Origin: Christensenella sp. UBA4247
GTDB taxonomy: Bacteria; Bacillota; Clostridia; Christensenellales; CAG-1252
NCBI GenBank assembly: GCA_002395405.1
Contig: DGWX01000075.1
Location: forward strand, 709 to 7,433
Length of the DNA: 6,725 nucleotides
Direction of reading: 5' to 3'
Every line of letters starts with the position of its first letter. Within the stretch, counting starts at the first letter, position 1. Both the position numbers and the translations under genes were made by a program. The notes beneath the pieces are model-generated. The model ran no database searches, had not been told where the DNA came from, and was given only the letters and a program-made list of their open reading frames with translations. This document shows positions 1 to 5,795 of this stretch, one piece after another.

Positions 1-1098
1 GCAACGCCGGTTGCGATCATGGTCGGAACGGGAAAGGGCGCGGAGAACGGATTGCTTATCAAAAACGCTGAGATCCTCGAAAATGCGCGTCGAATCAAGA
101 TCGTTGTTTTGGATAAAACCGGAACGATCACGGAAGGCAAACCGAAAGTAACGGATTTTTATCCTCTTTCGGAAGCGGATCGAGGCGAACTCCTCTCCGC
201 ATTACTATCCTTTGAATCTCGTTCGGAACATCCTCTTGCGCAGGCGATCTCCTTCTTTTCCAAGGAACAAGGTGGTGAGATCGGTGAGATCGAAAATTTT
301 CGTTCGGTGGACGGCAGAGGTCTGACCGGCAGATTCGGCAGCTCTGTTTATCATATCGGAAACGAAGGTTTTCTAAATGACCTTGCGCTTTCCGATCCCA
401 TTTCCTTATCACGTGCGTCCGACTATGCAAAAGAAGGGAAAACTCCGATCTACGTTTTGCGTGACGGAAAAGTCGCGGCGCTTCTTGCCGTAAAAGACGA
501 AGTGAAAAAAGGTTCTCGAGCCGCGATCGCCGAACTAAAAAAAAGAGGGATCAAGGTCGTTATGCTGACGGGTGACAACGAGGAAACGGCAAAGATCATT
601 GCAAACGAAGTCGGCGTGGACGAAGTGATCGCGAACGTTTTTCCCGCCGATAAAGAAAGGATCGTTCGTTCTTTTCGCACGGATGAAAAAAAACTCGTTG
701 CTATGGTCGGAGACGGGGTAAACGACGCGCCCGCGCTGACTTCCGCCGATCTCGGGATCGCAATGGGAGGCGGATCGGACGTTGCTATGGAAGCGGGCGA
801 CATCGTTTTGTTGCGAAAAGATCTGACGGACGTAATCAACGTGATCGACCTTTCTTCGCGCGTATTAAAAACCATAAAGCTTGGGCTGTTTTGGGCTTTC
901 TTCTATAACCTCGTTTGCGTATTTCTTGCCTCCGGGGCGCTCTATTACATTCCCGGCGTTCATTTCGGTTTAAAGCCCGAATACGGAGCGATCGCAATGA
1001 GCTTATCCAGCGTTTCGGTCGTTTTGAACGCGCTTACGATCAATTTCTTTCATCCGCAAAGGAGAGTGGCTCTCGAAAAAGAAGCGGAAATGGCGTAA
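1..1098 (+). CDS. copA: Copper-translocating P1B-type ATPase (CopA), C-terminal part, 5' end outside window
   Basis: This integral membrane pump exports Cu(I) from the cytoplasm using ATP. The reading frame is open from base 1 (it starts ATPVAIMVGTG, a conserved stretch before the phosphorylation site), so the ATG at 19 is internal and the real start lies upstream. Visible in order: phosphorylation motif DKTGT (112-126, with the aspartate that is phosphorylated), the SEHPLA nucleotide-binding motif of heavy-metal ATPases (223-240), LTGDN (around 565) and the hinge motif GDGVNDAP (709-732). Two C-terminal membrane helices follow: the first carries FYN (901-909) and the second MSLSSVSVVLNAL (from 997). 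The YN and MxxSS residues match Cu(I) ligands known in CopA, which favours copper over zinc or cadmium. The N-terminal metal-binding domain, CPC motif and first six helices are not in view. The 3' end shows no strong terminator. Copper specificity is inferred from the motifs. Confidence 0.93.
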   Translation, partial: ATPVAIMVGTGKGAENGLLIKNAEILENARRIKIVVLDKTGTITEGKPKVTDFYPLSEADRGELLSALLSFESRSEHPLAQAISFFSKEQGGEIGEIENFRSVDGRGLTGRFGSSVYHIGNEGFLNDLALSDPISLSRASDYAKEGKTPIYVLRDGKVAALLAVKDEVKKGSRAAIAELKKRGIKVVMLTGDNEETAKIIANEVGVDEVIANVFPADKERIVRSFRTDEKKLVAMVGDGVNDAPALTSADLGIAMGGGSDVAMEAGDIVLLRKDLTDVINVIDLSSRVLKTIKLGLFWAFFYNLVCVFLASGALYYIPGVHFGLKPEYGAIAMSLSSVSVVLNALTINFFHPQRRVALEKEAEMA

Positions 1099-1124
1099 TA
1101 TACGGTTTTTTTTGAAAATCGGTA

Positions 1125-1153
1125 TTGACAAACCGGTCAAGTCCATATATAAT
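1125..1153 (+). promoter_or_regulatory. Exact-consensus sigma-A promoter of the pilin pair, with inverted repeat over the -35
   Basis: TTGACA (1125-1130) and TATAAT (1148-1153) are separated by exactly 17 bp, which is the full housekeeping consensus. Transcription should start near 1160, leaving a leader of about 30 nt before the first pilin. The -35 box forms the left arm of an inverted repeat, TTGAC-6 nt-GTCAA (1125-1140), with a smaller ACCGGT palindrome inside it (1132-1137). A repressor bound there would block the -35, but that role is inference. Confidence 0.85.
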
Positions 1154-1190
1154 AACGATAGAACTTTTCTATAATAAACGGAGGTAGAAT

Positions 1191-1601
1191 ATGTTTTATA
1201 ATTTCAAGAAGAACAAAAAAGCTTTTACGCTCGTTGAGCTTATCGTTGTTATCGCGATCATCGCGATCCTCGGTACGGTCGTCGGTGTTTCCGTATCCGG
1301 TTTCGTAACCAGCGCGAAGAAGCGTGCGGTTGAGACTGCGGCGGGTTCCGTCGTTACGACTTGGAACTTATTCGTTGCAGAATCCGATTCTTCCTTAAAG
1401 CTCGGAGAGTATCTTGCCAGTAATTTGGATAACTTCAATGATTTGACCGTTACTTATAAAACCATTAGCGCGACCACGACTTCGACGCAAGCTGCCTCGG
1501 CAACCGGCGAAATCACCGTTGCAAAAGACGGTTATAAAATGACGGTTTCGATTACGTCCGGCTCCGCTAAGCTCGCGGCTAAGAACGCGTCGAAAGCGTA
1601 A
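1191..1601 (+). CDS. Type IV pilin-like protein (class III signal peptide), first of tandem pair
   Basis: This is a small exported pilin or pseudopilin of 136 aa. The N-terminus has a short basic leader (residues 1-11, MFYNFKKNKKA) followed by FTLVE and a long hydrophobic helix. This is the class III signal cut by prepilin peptidase between A11 and F12, with glutamate at mature position +5 (E16). Ala replaces the usual Gly at -1, which is tolerated in many pilins. The remainder is a small polar domain, rich in Ser/Thr around residues 86-107 and without cysteine, and it ends in an Ala/Lys tail. The start is set by GGAGG (1180-1184) six bases before the ATG. It is the first gene after an exact-consensus promoter, so it is probably highly expressed. 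No pilus ATPase, platform protein or prepilin peptidase lies nearby. Major pilin, minor pilin, pseudopilin and competence-type subunit cannot be told apart from sequence alone. Confidence 0.88.
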   Translation: MFYNFKKNKKAFTLVELIVVIAIIAILGTVVGVSVSGFVTSAKKRAVETAAGSVVTTWNLFVAESDSSLKLGEYLASNLDNFNDLTVTYKTISATTTSTQAASATGEITVAKDGYKMTVSITSGSAKLAAKNASKA

Positions 1602-1627
1602 TTTTGAATTTGATTACTTTGAATTGA

Positions 1628-1660
1628 AAATAATCGCCGCCGATCAAGCGGCGATTATTT
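1628..1660 (+). terminator. 13-bp perfect hairpin between the pilin genes; partial terminator or attenuator
   Basis: AAATAATCGCCGC (1628-1640) pairs perfectly with GCGGCGATTATTT (1648-1660) around a 7-nt loop. The 3' arm ends ATTATTT but no pure T-tract follows, so termination is probably incomplete. The hairpin ends four bases before the AAAGG that must serve as ribosome binding site of the second pilin. It could therefore lower second-pilin expression, or protect the 3' end of the first pilin message. The structure is seen directly; the role is inferred. Confidence 0.6.
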
Positions 1661-1670
1661 GTAAAGGCGT

Positions 1671-1820
1671 ATGTTTTATCATTTTAAGAAGAATAAAAGA
1701 GCTTTTACGCTCGTTGAGCTTATCGTCGTCATCGCGATCATCGCGATTCTCGGCACGGTCGTCGGCGTTTCTGTTTCGGGCTTTGTGGCAAGCGCGAAGA
1801 AACGCGCTGTGGAAAGCGCG
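1671..1820 (+). repeat. Tandem-duplicated pilin 5' region, second copy (first copy 1191-1340)
   Basis: Bases 1671-1820 align to 1191-1340 without gaps at a constant offset of 480 bp. By hand count there are 24 mismatches in 150 bases (about 84% identity), with a 27-base exact match (1220-1246 against 1700-1726). Most mismatches are silent third-position changes; only four of 50 residues differ. This shows an old gene duplication with the N-terminal signal/helix held by selection. Confidence 0.85.
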
Positions 1821-2117
1821 GCAAATTCGCTTAAAACAACGTGGGATCTCTTTCTCGCAGACGGAGGCGAAACGCGTTTGAACGTTTTTCTCAGCGAAAA
1901 TATGGACGATATTTCGGACGTTTACTTCAAGGCGGGGAATAAGTGTACCGTTTCTATGCAGGCGAAAGTAGCGTCCGAAGCGACTTGCAATTTGTATGTT
2001 TATAAAGACGGCTATTTGGCAACCGTTTCGATCGTAAACGGAGAAGCTGCTTATGACGGTTCGTCTAAAAGGAACGCGGCTCTTCCTTCCGGCGCTTCGA
2101 AAGTAACCGCCGGTTGA
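1671..2117 (+). CDS. Type IV pilin-like protein, second of tandem pair, with two cysteines
   Basis: This 148-aa paralogue of the preceding pilin has 46 of its first 50 residues identical, including the basic leader, the A11/F12 prepilin peptidase site, E16 and the hydrophobic helix. The two proteins align without gaps through a shared KDGY (residues 112-115) and TVSI (118-121), but the exposed region between about 60 and 110 has diverged strongly. Unlike its neighbour it has two cysteines, C92 and C106, 14 residues apart. They could form a disulfide loop like those of many pilins, though that is inference. The C-terminus is about 12 residues longer and Ser/Ala-rich. The start is fixed by a TAA at 1662-1664 in the same frame and by homology of the first residues. 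The ribosome binding site is poor (AAAGG at 1663-1667, three bases from the ATG), suggesting lower translation. It is probably co-transcribed with the first pilin through the intervening hairpin. Confidence 0.87.
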   Translation: MFYHFKKNKRAFTLVELIVVIAIIAILGTVVGVSVSGFVASAKKRAVESAANSLKTTWDLFLADGGETRLNVFLSENMDDISDVYFKAGNKCTVSMQAKVASEATCNLYVYKDGYLATVSIVNGEAAYDGSSKRNAALPSGASKVTAG

Positions 2118-2135
2118 TCATCGGATCGAACGTAT

Positions 2136-2164
2136 GCCGTTTGCTTTTTGCAAACGGCTTTTTT
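2136..2164 (+). terminator. Strong intrinsic terminator of the pilin cassette
   Basis: GCCGTTTGC (2136-2144) pairs perfectly with GCAAACGGC (2150-2158) around a five-T loop, followed by six T (2159-2164). It lies 18 bases after the stop of the second pilin and separates this cassette from the downstream operon. Confidence 0.92.
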
Positions 2165-2236
2165 ATTGGATTTTATCGAAAAAGAACGGTTTTCTTTCCT
2201 TTTCGTTTCCTTTCCGTATTCGATTTTTATATATCG

Positions 2237-2265
2237 TTGACAAATATAGGAAATATATTTATTAT
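2237..2265 (+). promoter_or_regulatory. Sigma-A promoter of the DegV-ApbE-Gx operon
   Basis: TTGACA (2237-2242) and TATTAT (2260-2265) are spaced 17 bp apart in a very AT-rich stretch. Transcription should start near 2272, giving a leader of about 40 nt. That leader contains a small hairpin, GCCG (2280-2283), T7 loop, CGGC (2291-2294), just upstream of the AAGGAG of the first gene. No recognisable riboswitch fits in so short a leader. Confidence 0.8.
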
Positions 2266-2311
2266 ATTAAATGTATATTGCCGTTTTTTTCGGCGAATAA
2301 AAGGAGAGAAT

Positions 2312-3175
2312 ATGAGTAAAATTTTCTTTGATACGGACTGCGAGCTTTGGTACACGATGCTTCCCGAAATGGATGCGGAACTTATCAAAATGCCTTACAC
2401 GATAAACGGTAAAGAGTATTTTTACGATATGGGCGAAAATACCGACTTTAATGCGTTTTATAAAGCGGTTCGCGCAGGCGCCATGCCGATCACTTCGGCT
2501 TTGAACGCGCAGCTTTATACCGAAATATTGGAACCTTATTTCAAAAAAGGCGAAGATATGCTTTATATTTCTTTTTCGAGCAAAATGAGCGGAACTTTCA
2601 ATCATTTGGAAATGGCGCTTAAAGATCTAAGGGAAAAGTATCCGAACGCAAGGTTTCGCCGTTTCGATACCAAAAGCATTTGTTGGGGCTCGGGGCTTCA
2701 AGTTTATTATGCCGTAAAGTATTATCAAGAAGGGCATACGACGGACGAGGTTTATGAGTATCTTGAAAAGAACGTCAATTCCTTTACGGAGTATTTTGCC
2801 GTGGACGATCTATTCCATTTGAAACGCGGCGGAAGGGTCAGCGCGGCTGCGGCAGCGATCGGATCCCTCTTTTCCGTAAAACCGATTTTATATGTAAACG
2901 ACGGTGGCGAGCTTCAAGTCGTTTCCAAAGTTACCGGAACGAATAAAGCCGTCAATTTCCTCGTGGATAAGGTTAAAACGCTCGGAACGGAACTTGAAAA
3001 GTATCCGATCGTCGTGTTGGATGCCGATAATAAGGAGGGCGGAGATAAGATCGAAGCCAAACTTCGCGAAGCGCTTCCTTCTGCAAAAATCGAGCGTTAC
3101 CCGGTCGGTCCCGTGATCGGCACGCATTGCGGCCCGGGAACGATCGCCGTCATTTTCCGTTCGATTTCGCGCTGA
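2312..3175 (+). CDS. DegV family (FakB-like) fatty-acid-binding protein
   Basis: DegV/FakB proteins are cytoplasmic and bind one fatty acid; FakB members present it to the kinase FakA for phosphorylation into acyl-phosphate. The 287-aa length is typical. Visible family features are the N-terminal strand FFDTD, MPITSAL (residues 58-64, the TS ligand segment), ISFSSKMSGT (86-95, usually SSxLSGT), DTKSI (119-123), DDLFHLKRGGRVS (165-177) and the C-terminal THCGPG (271-276). The motif usually read as TDS is TDC here, putting C10 where Ser is common. The ATG at 2312 was chosen because AAGGAG (2301-2306) lies five bases upstream and the family N-terminus begins there; in-frame codons further upstream would lie in the promoter and leader. 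It is the first gene of a five-gene operon, and its stop is one base from the next start. The lipid ligand and the partner kinase are not shown by the window. Confidence 0.9.
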   Translation: MSKIFFDTDCELWYTMLPEMDAELIKMPYTINGKEYFYDMGENTDFNAFYKAVRAGAMPITSALNAQLYTEILEPYFKKGEDMLYISFSSKMSGTFNHLEMALKDLREKYPNARFRRFDTKSICWGSGLQVYYAVKYYQEGHTTDEVYEYLEKNVNSFTEYFAVDDLFHLKRGGRVSAAAAAIGSLFSVKPILYVNDGGELQVVSKVTGTNKAVNFLVDKVKTLGTELEKYPIVVLDADNKEGGDKIEAKLREALPSAKIERYPVGPVIGTHCGPGTIAVIFRSISR

Positions 3176-3176
3176 T

Positions 3177-4193
3177 ATGAAAAAAGTCGCGGCATTCGCA
3201 CTCGCTTTATCTTTGCTATTCGCATTTGCCGCCTGTAACGATACGGAGAGATATGTAAACGGCTTTTCCATGGGGTCGTTTTACTATGCGGAATACCGTT
3301 CTTCCTCCGAACAAAACGAACGGATCGATCGCGTTTTGCTATCGATCGAAAAGGAATATTCCGTAAACCTTTCTTCGTCTTGTTTGTTTCGGATCAATCA
3401 AGCGAAAGCAGGGGAAGAAATCGAATTAACGGAAGAAGAATTTTCTCTTTTTTCAGCTTTGTTTTCCCTTTCCGCAAAAACGGACGGGGCGTTCGATCCC
3501 TCTCTTTTTCCGCTTGTAAAAGCATGGGGGTTCGATCCTCCGTTTGACCCAAAGGGGAAAGTGCCTCCTTCCGATTCGGAAATTCTAACCGCGCTCGAAG
3601 CCTCTTCGCTTTCCTTTTTTACACTGAATAAAGAAACGAGTTCCATCTCGAAATCGAAAGATGACGCGCTCTTGGATTTCGGCGCGTCTATCAAAGGATA
3701 CGGAGCCGAAAAAGTAATGCAAGCGATCGAGAAAAACGTAAAAAGCGCGCTGATAAACGTTGGTGGAACGATCGCCGCGGTCAATCGCTCCTATCTAGTT
3801 GGCATTACGCATCCGCGAAACGACTCTTACGAATATCTGTTTTCCTTTACTCTCGAACAAGGCGAGATTTGCGCTACGAGCGGCGATTACGAACGCGTTT
3901 TTGTTTCAGAAGGAGTTTCCTATCATCATATTATCGATAGAAAGACCGGTAGGCCCTCGAATAGCGGAGTCGTTTCGGCAACCGTAATATCCGAAAACGG
4001 TTTATATGCCGATTCGCTCGCTACGGCGGCAGTCGTTCTCGGTGTGGAGAAAACCGTAAATCTTTTTTCCGAGCTTGGCGTAAAAGGGGCGTTGATAACG
4101 GAGGATAAAAGGATCGTACCCATCGGGCTAAATATTATTCAGATAAAGGATTCGTCGTACTCCGTCGCAAATGATGCGAAAGAAGGCGCGTAA
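3177..4193 (+). CDS. apbE: FAD:protein FMN transferase (ApbE family), lipoprotein form
   Basis: ApbE uses FAD to attach FMN covalently to Thr/Ser of target proteins outside the cytoplasmic membrane. The 338-aa protein starts with KK, a hydrophobic stretch and a lipobox-like FAAC (residues 17-20), so it is probably anchored by acylated C20; Phe at -3 makes this a non-canonical lipobox. Family motifs follow in order: MGSFYYAEY (32-40), SSCLFRIN (67-74), TDGAFDPSLFPLVKAWGF (102-119), LDFGASIKGYG (166-176), INVGG (193-197), SGDYER (235-240), HHIIDRKTG (250-258) and ADSLATAAVVLG (278-289). D279 and T283 of the last motif match metal-coordinating positions known in ApbE, so the enzyme should be active. 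The ATG lies one base after the degV-family stop with no clear ribosome binding site, suggesting translational coupling. Its stop overlaps the next start (TAATG). No flavinylation substrate is encoded in the window. Confidence 0.93.
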   Translation: MKKVAAFALALSLLFAFAACNDTERYVNGFSMGSFYYAEYRSSSEQNERIDRVLLSIEKEYSVNLSSSCLFRINQAKAGEEIELTEEEFSLFSALFSLSAKTDGAFDPSLFPLVKAWGFDPPFDPKGKVPPSDSEILTALEASSLSFFTLNKETSSISKSKDDALLDFGASIKGYGAEKVMQAIEKNVKSALINVGGTIAAVNRSYLVGITHPRNDSYEYLFSFTLEQGEICATSGDYERVFVSEGVSYHHIIDRKTGRPSNSGVVSATVISENGLYADSLATAAVVLGVEKTVNLFSELGVKGALITEDKRIVPIGLNIIQIKDSSYSVANDAKEGA

Positions 4194-4573
4194 TGAGTCA
4201 TAACAAGAAAAATCGAAAAAGCACATATTCCCTTTTTCGCATTTGGGACGTAATTGTGATCGTCGTCGTTCTTTTGCTCGTTGCCCTCGCGTTATACTTT
4301 ACGCTATCGCCGGAGAAAGGGAGCAGGGCAGAAGTGTACGTTTCCGGCGAAAAAAAAGCGGAACTTGTTTTATCCAAAGACGCCGAGCTGGAATTAAACG
4401 GATTGAAGCTGATCGTCTCGGGAGGAAAAATATGGGTCCATTCTTCCGACTGTCCCGATAAAATTTGCGAAAAAACCGGAAAGATTTATAAAAAAGGGCA
4501 AACGATCGTTTGCCTTCCCAATCAAGTCATCGTTAGAATTGTCGGAAAAGGGGAAGTGGAGGCGATCTCATGA
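4193..4573 (+). CDS. NusG domain II-containing membrane protein (EetA-like)
   Basis: This small 126-aa protein has a basic cytoplasmic N-terminus, one membrane helix (about residues 18-38), and an extracytoplasmic domain of the NusG_II (formerly DUF1312) family. It is unrelated in function to transcription factor NusG. The diagnostic block is HSSDCPDKICEKTGKI (83-98) followed by GQTIVCLPNQVIV (102-114); C87, C92 and C107 are the characteristic cysteines. In Gram-positive bacteria this family recurs beside Gx transporters and ApbE, and the pair resembles EetA/EetB of flavin-based extracellular electron-transfer loci. Its biochemical role is not settled. The start ATG overlaps the apbE stop by one base and is preceded by a GAAAGAAGG purine run; its end overlaps the next gene by four bases (ATGA). 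The family call is firm; the electron-transfer role is inferred from context. Confidence 0.88.
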   Translation: MSHNKKNRKSTYSLFRIWDVIVIVVVLLLVALALYFTLSPEKGSRAEVYVSGEKKAELVLSKDAELELNGLKLIVSGGKIWVHSSDCPDKICEKTGKIYKKGQTIVCLPNQVIVRIVGKGEVEAIS

Positions 4574-5079
4574 GTGCGAATAAATTAGCTCGGCTTTCCG
4601 CGCTTCTAGCAGTGGCGCTTTTGCTCGGATTTTTGGAAAATATGCTGCCGCCCGTGCTTCCGACAATGCCGTATTGCAGGCTTGGGCTCGGCAACGTGGC
4701 TCTACTACTCGCATTATTATGGTTCGGATTGCCTTATGCCGCTTTGATCGCGCTTCTGAAATGTGTTATCATCGGCGTTTTTTCCGGAGCTCCGATCTCG
4801 ATTTTGTATTCTCTCTCCGGTAGCGCGTTGTCTCTTCTTTCTTCCTTTTTATTGCTTAAATTGTCGCTGAACGGACTTCCTGCCGTCAGCGCTGTCGGCG
4901 GAATTTTGCATAACGTCGGGCAGGTCATGATCGCGATGCTGATAACGAAGACGTCCGCGATCGCCTACGTTCTTATTTATCTGTCCGTTTTCGGTGCGTT
5001 TGCAGGCGCCCTTACGGGCGTTATCGCTTATTTCGTGGATCGAGCGATCCCGTCAAAGGAGAAAGAGAATGAGTATTGA
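4570..5079 (+). CDS. Gx transporter family membrane protein (Hpre_diP_synt_I, EetB-like)
   Basis: This is a 169-aa polytopic membrane protein with about five hydrophobic segments (residues 8-28, 40-62, 64-98, 105-126, 131-156). Family signatures are FLENMLPPVLP (21-31), CRLGLGN (36-42, usually kLGLaN), the glycine-rich GVFSGAPISILYSLSG (69-84) and GILHNVGQ (111-118). The family is often annotated as heptaprenyl diphosphate synthase component I, but it resembles small-substrate ECF-type transporters and has no prenyl synthase active site. Here it sits with ApbE and a NusG-domain-II protein, the arrangement known from flavin-based electron-transfer loci, where the EetB-like protein is one of the membrane components. 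The substrate is unknown. GGAGG (4558-4562) lies seven bases upstream of the start. The gene overlaps its upstream neighbour by 4 nt and its downstream neighbour by 11 nt. Confidence 0.88.
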   Translation: MSANKLARLSALLAVALLLGFLENMLPPVLPTMPYCRLGLGNVALLLALLWFGLPYAALIALLKCVIIGVFSGAPISILYSLSGSALSLLSSFLLLKLSLNGLPAVSAVGGILHNVGQVMIAMLITKTSAIAYVLIYLSVFGAFAGALTGVIAYFVDRAIPSKEKENEY

Positions 5080-5785
5080 AAGCGAGATCTTCAAAAGAAG
5101 GATTTTTATACCCGAAAACTTATTGTCTTACGGCTTCAAAGAAAGAGATAATACTTTCTTTTTCTCGCGCGATCTGAAAAACGGGTTGACAGCCGAAATC
5201 ATAGTTCGAGACGGAATTCTTTCAGGGAGAGTTTTAGACGGTGAGTTCGGCGAAGAATTTAATATCTTTCGATTGGAAGGAGTGGAAGGAAAGTTCGTTC
5301 ATTCCGTTAAAAACGAATACGTGGAATTGTTGGAAGATATTGCGAAACAAACGACCTACGAACGTCTTTTCTTTTCCGATCAAGCCAATCGTTTATCCGA
5401 GATGATCGGAAAAAAGTATGGCGCTAAGCCGGAATTTCTATGGAAAAAATTCCCGCATTTCGGAGTGTATCGAAACGCTGTTTCCGAAAAATGGTTTGCG
5501 ATCATTATGGATCTGGAAGGAAAAAAAGTGTCCTCCGATCTTTCGGGCGAAGTTGAGGTAATGAACGTTAAGCTAGACGATCGTGTGGATGAGTTCGTTC
5601 GGAAAGGAGCGTATCCGTCGTATCATATGAATAAAAAAAGTTGGGTCACGATCGTATTAAACGATTCGCTTTCCGATAGTTTGATTGCTGAAATGATCGA
5701 TATTTCTTTCGAAAAATCCGAAAAAAAGAAAAAAGCGTTTATAAAGGAGTGTAAAAAAAGAGGCGAATCGCCTCTTTTTTTATAG
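5069..5785 (+). CDS. MmcQ/YjbR family protein, long two-domain form
   Basis: This cytoplasmic protein of 238 aa has a C-terminal MmcQ/YjbR domain (about residues 105-214, a CyaY-like fold usually labelled DNA-binding). Its hallmarks are YGAKPEFLWKKFP (117-129), VYRN (133-136), KWFAIIM (141-147), NVKLDD (166-171) and AYPSYHMNKKSWVTI (181-195). The N-terminal half (IFKRRIF, YGF, DGEFGEEFNIFR) matches the extra domain seen in long Gram-positive members. The molecular function of the family is poorly defined. AAAGGAG (5055-5061) seven bases before the ATG at 5069 sets the start; a longer in-frame extension would run deep into the Gx gene. A Lys/Glu-rich tail ends GESPLFL, and its last codons are formed by the operon terminator. 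Last of the five overlapping genes, so it is probably co-regulated with the flavin module; whether it acts there is unknown. Confidence 0.87.
   Translation: MSIESEIFKRRIFIPENLLSYGFKERDNTFFFSRDLKNGLTAEIIVRDGILSGRVLDGEFGEEFNIFRLEGVEGKFVHSVKNEYVELLEDIAKQTTYERLFFSDQANRLSEMIGKKYGAKPEFLWKKFPHFGVYRNAVSEKWFAIIMDLEGKKVSSDLSGEVEVMNVKLDDRVDEFVRKGAYPSYHMNKKSWVTIVLNDSLSDSLIAEMIDISFEKSEKKKKAFIKECKKRGESPLFL
5753..5781. terminator. Bidirectional intrinsic terminator embedded in the end of the mmcQ/yjbR gene
   Basis: A7GAGGCG (5753-5765) pairs perfectly over 13 bp with CGCCTCT7 (5769-5781) around a 3-nt AAT loop. The T7 tract serves plus-strand transcripts. The A7 run becomes a T-tract for minus-strand transcripts, so it should also stop the convergent phosphodiesterase gene, whose stop codon is 15 bases away. 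The structure lies upstream of the plus-strand TAG (5783-5785), inside the coding frame. Confidence 0.93.
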
Positions 5786-5795
5786 GATAACCGGT

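Noticed and set aside
450..875. Long antisense open frames inside copA, apbE and the phosphodiesterase gene.
   Set aside because: They have low-complexity Ser/Arg-rich translations, no ribosome binding sites, and lie wholly opposite well-recognised conserved proteins.
19..1098. Treating the P-type ATPase as a complete gene starting at the ATG at 19.
   Set aside because: The same frame is open to base 1 and the codons before 19 continue the conserved ATPase sequence; the first six helices and metal-binding regions are missing, so it is a window-edge fragment.
1094..1125. Possible terminator after copA: a 4-bp CGTA-ATA-TACG palindrome followed by T8 (1106-1113), and a loose ATACGGTTTT/AAAATCGGTAT inverted repeat.
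   Set aside because: The stem is too short and AT-rich, and the longer repeat has a mismatch and bulge with the T-run inside it; not a convincing intrinsic terminator.
1602..1634. Separate promoter for the second pilin from TTGAAT/TTGATT and AATAAT-like boxes.
   Set aside because: No pair has acceptable spacing; the AT-richness and an 8-bp TTTGAATT direct repeat (1603-1610, 1618-1625) explain the resemblance.
2114..2311. N-terminal extension of the DegV-family frame back to the ATG at 2114.
   Set aside because: It would span the pilin terminator, the promoter and the leader, has no family similarity, and the ATG at 2312 has an excellent ribosome binding site.
2266..2311. Riboswitch (for example FMN) in the leader of the flavin-related operon.
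   Set aside because: The leader from the predicted start is only about 40 nt with one small hairpin, too short for an FMN or other known aptamer.
4994..5068. N-terminal extension of the MmcQ/YjbR frame upstream of 5069.
   Set aside because: It lies inside the Gx transporter gene in another frame, and the ATG at 5069 has AAAGGAG at proper spacing.
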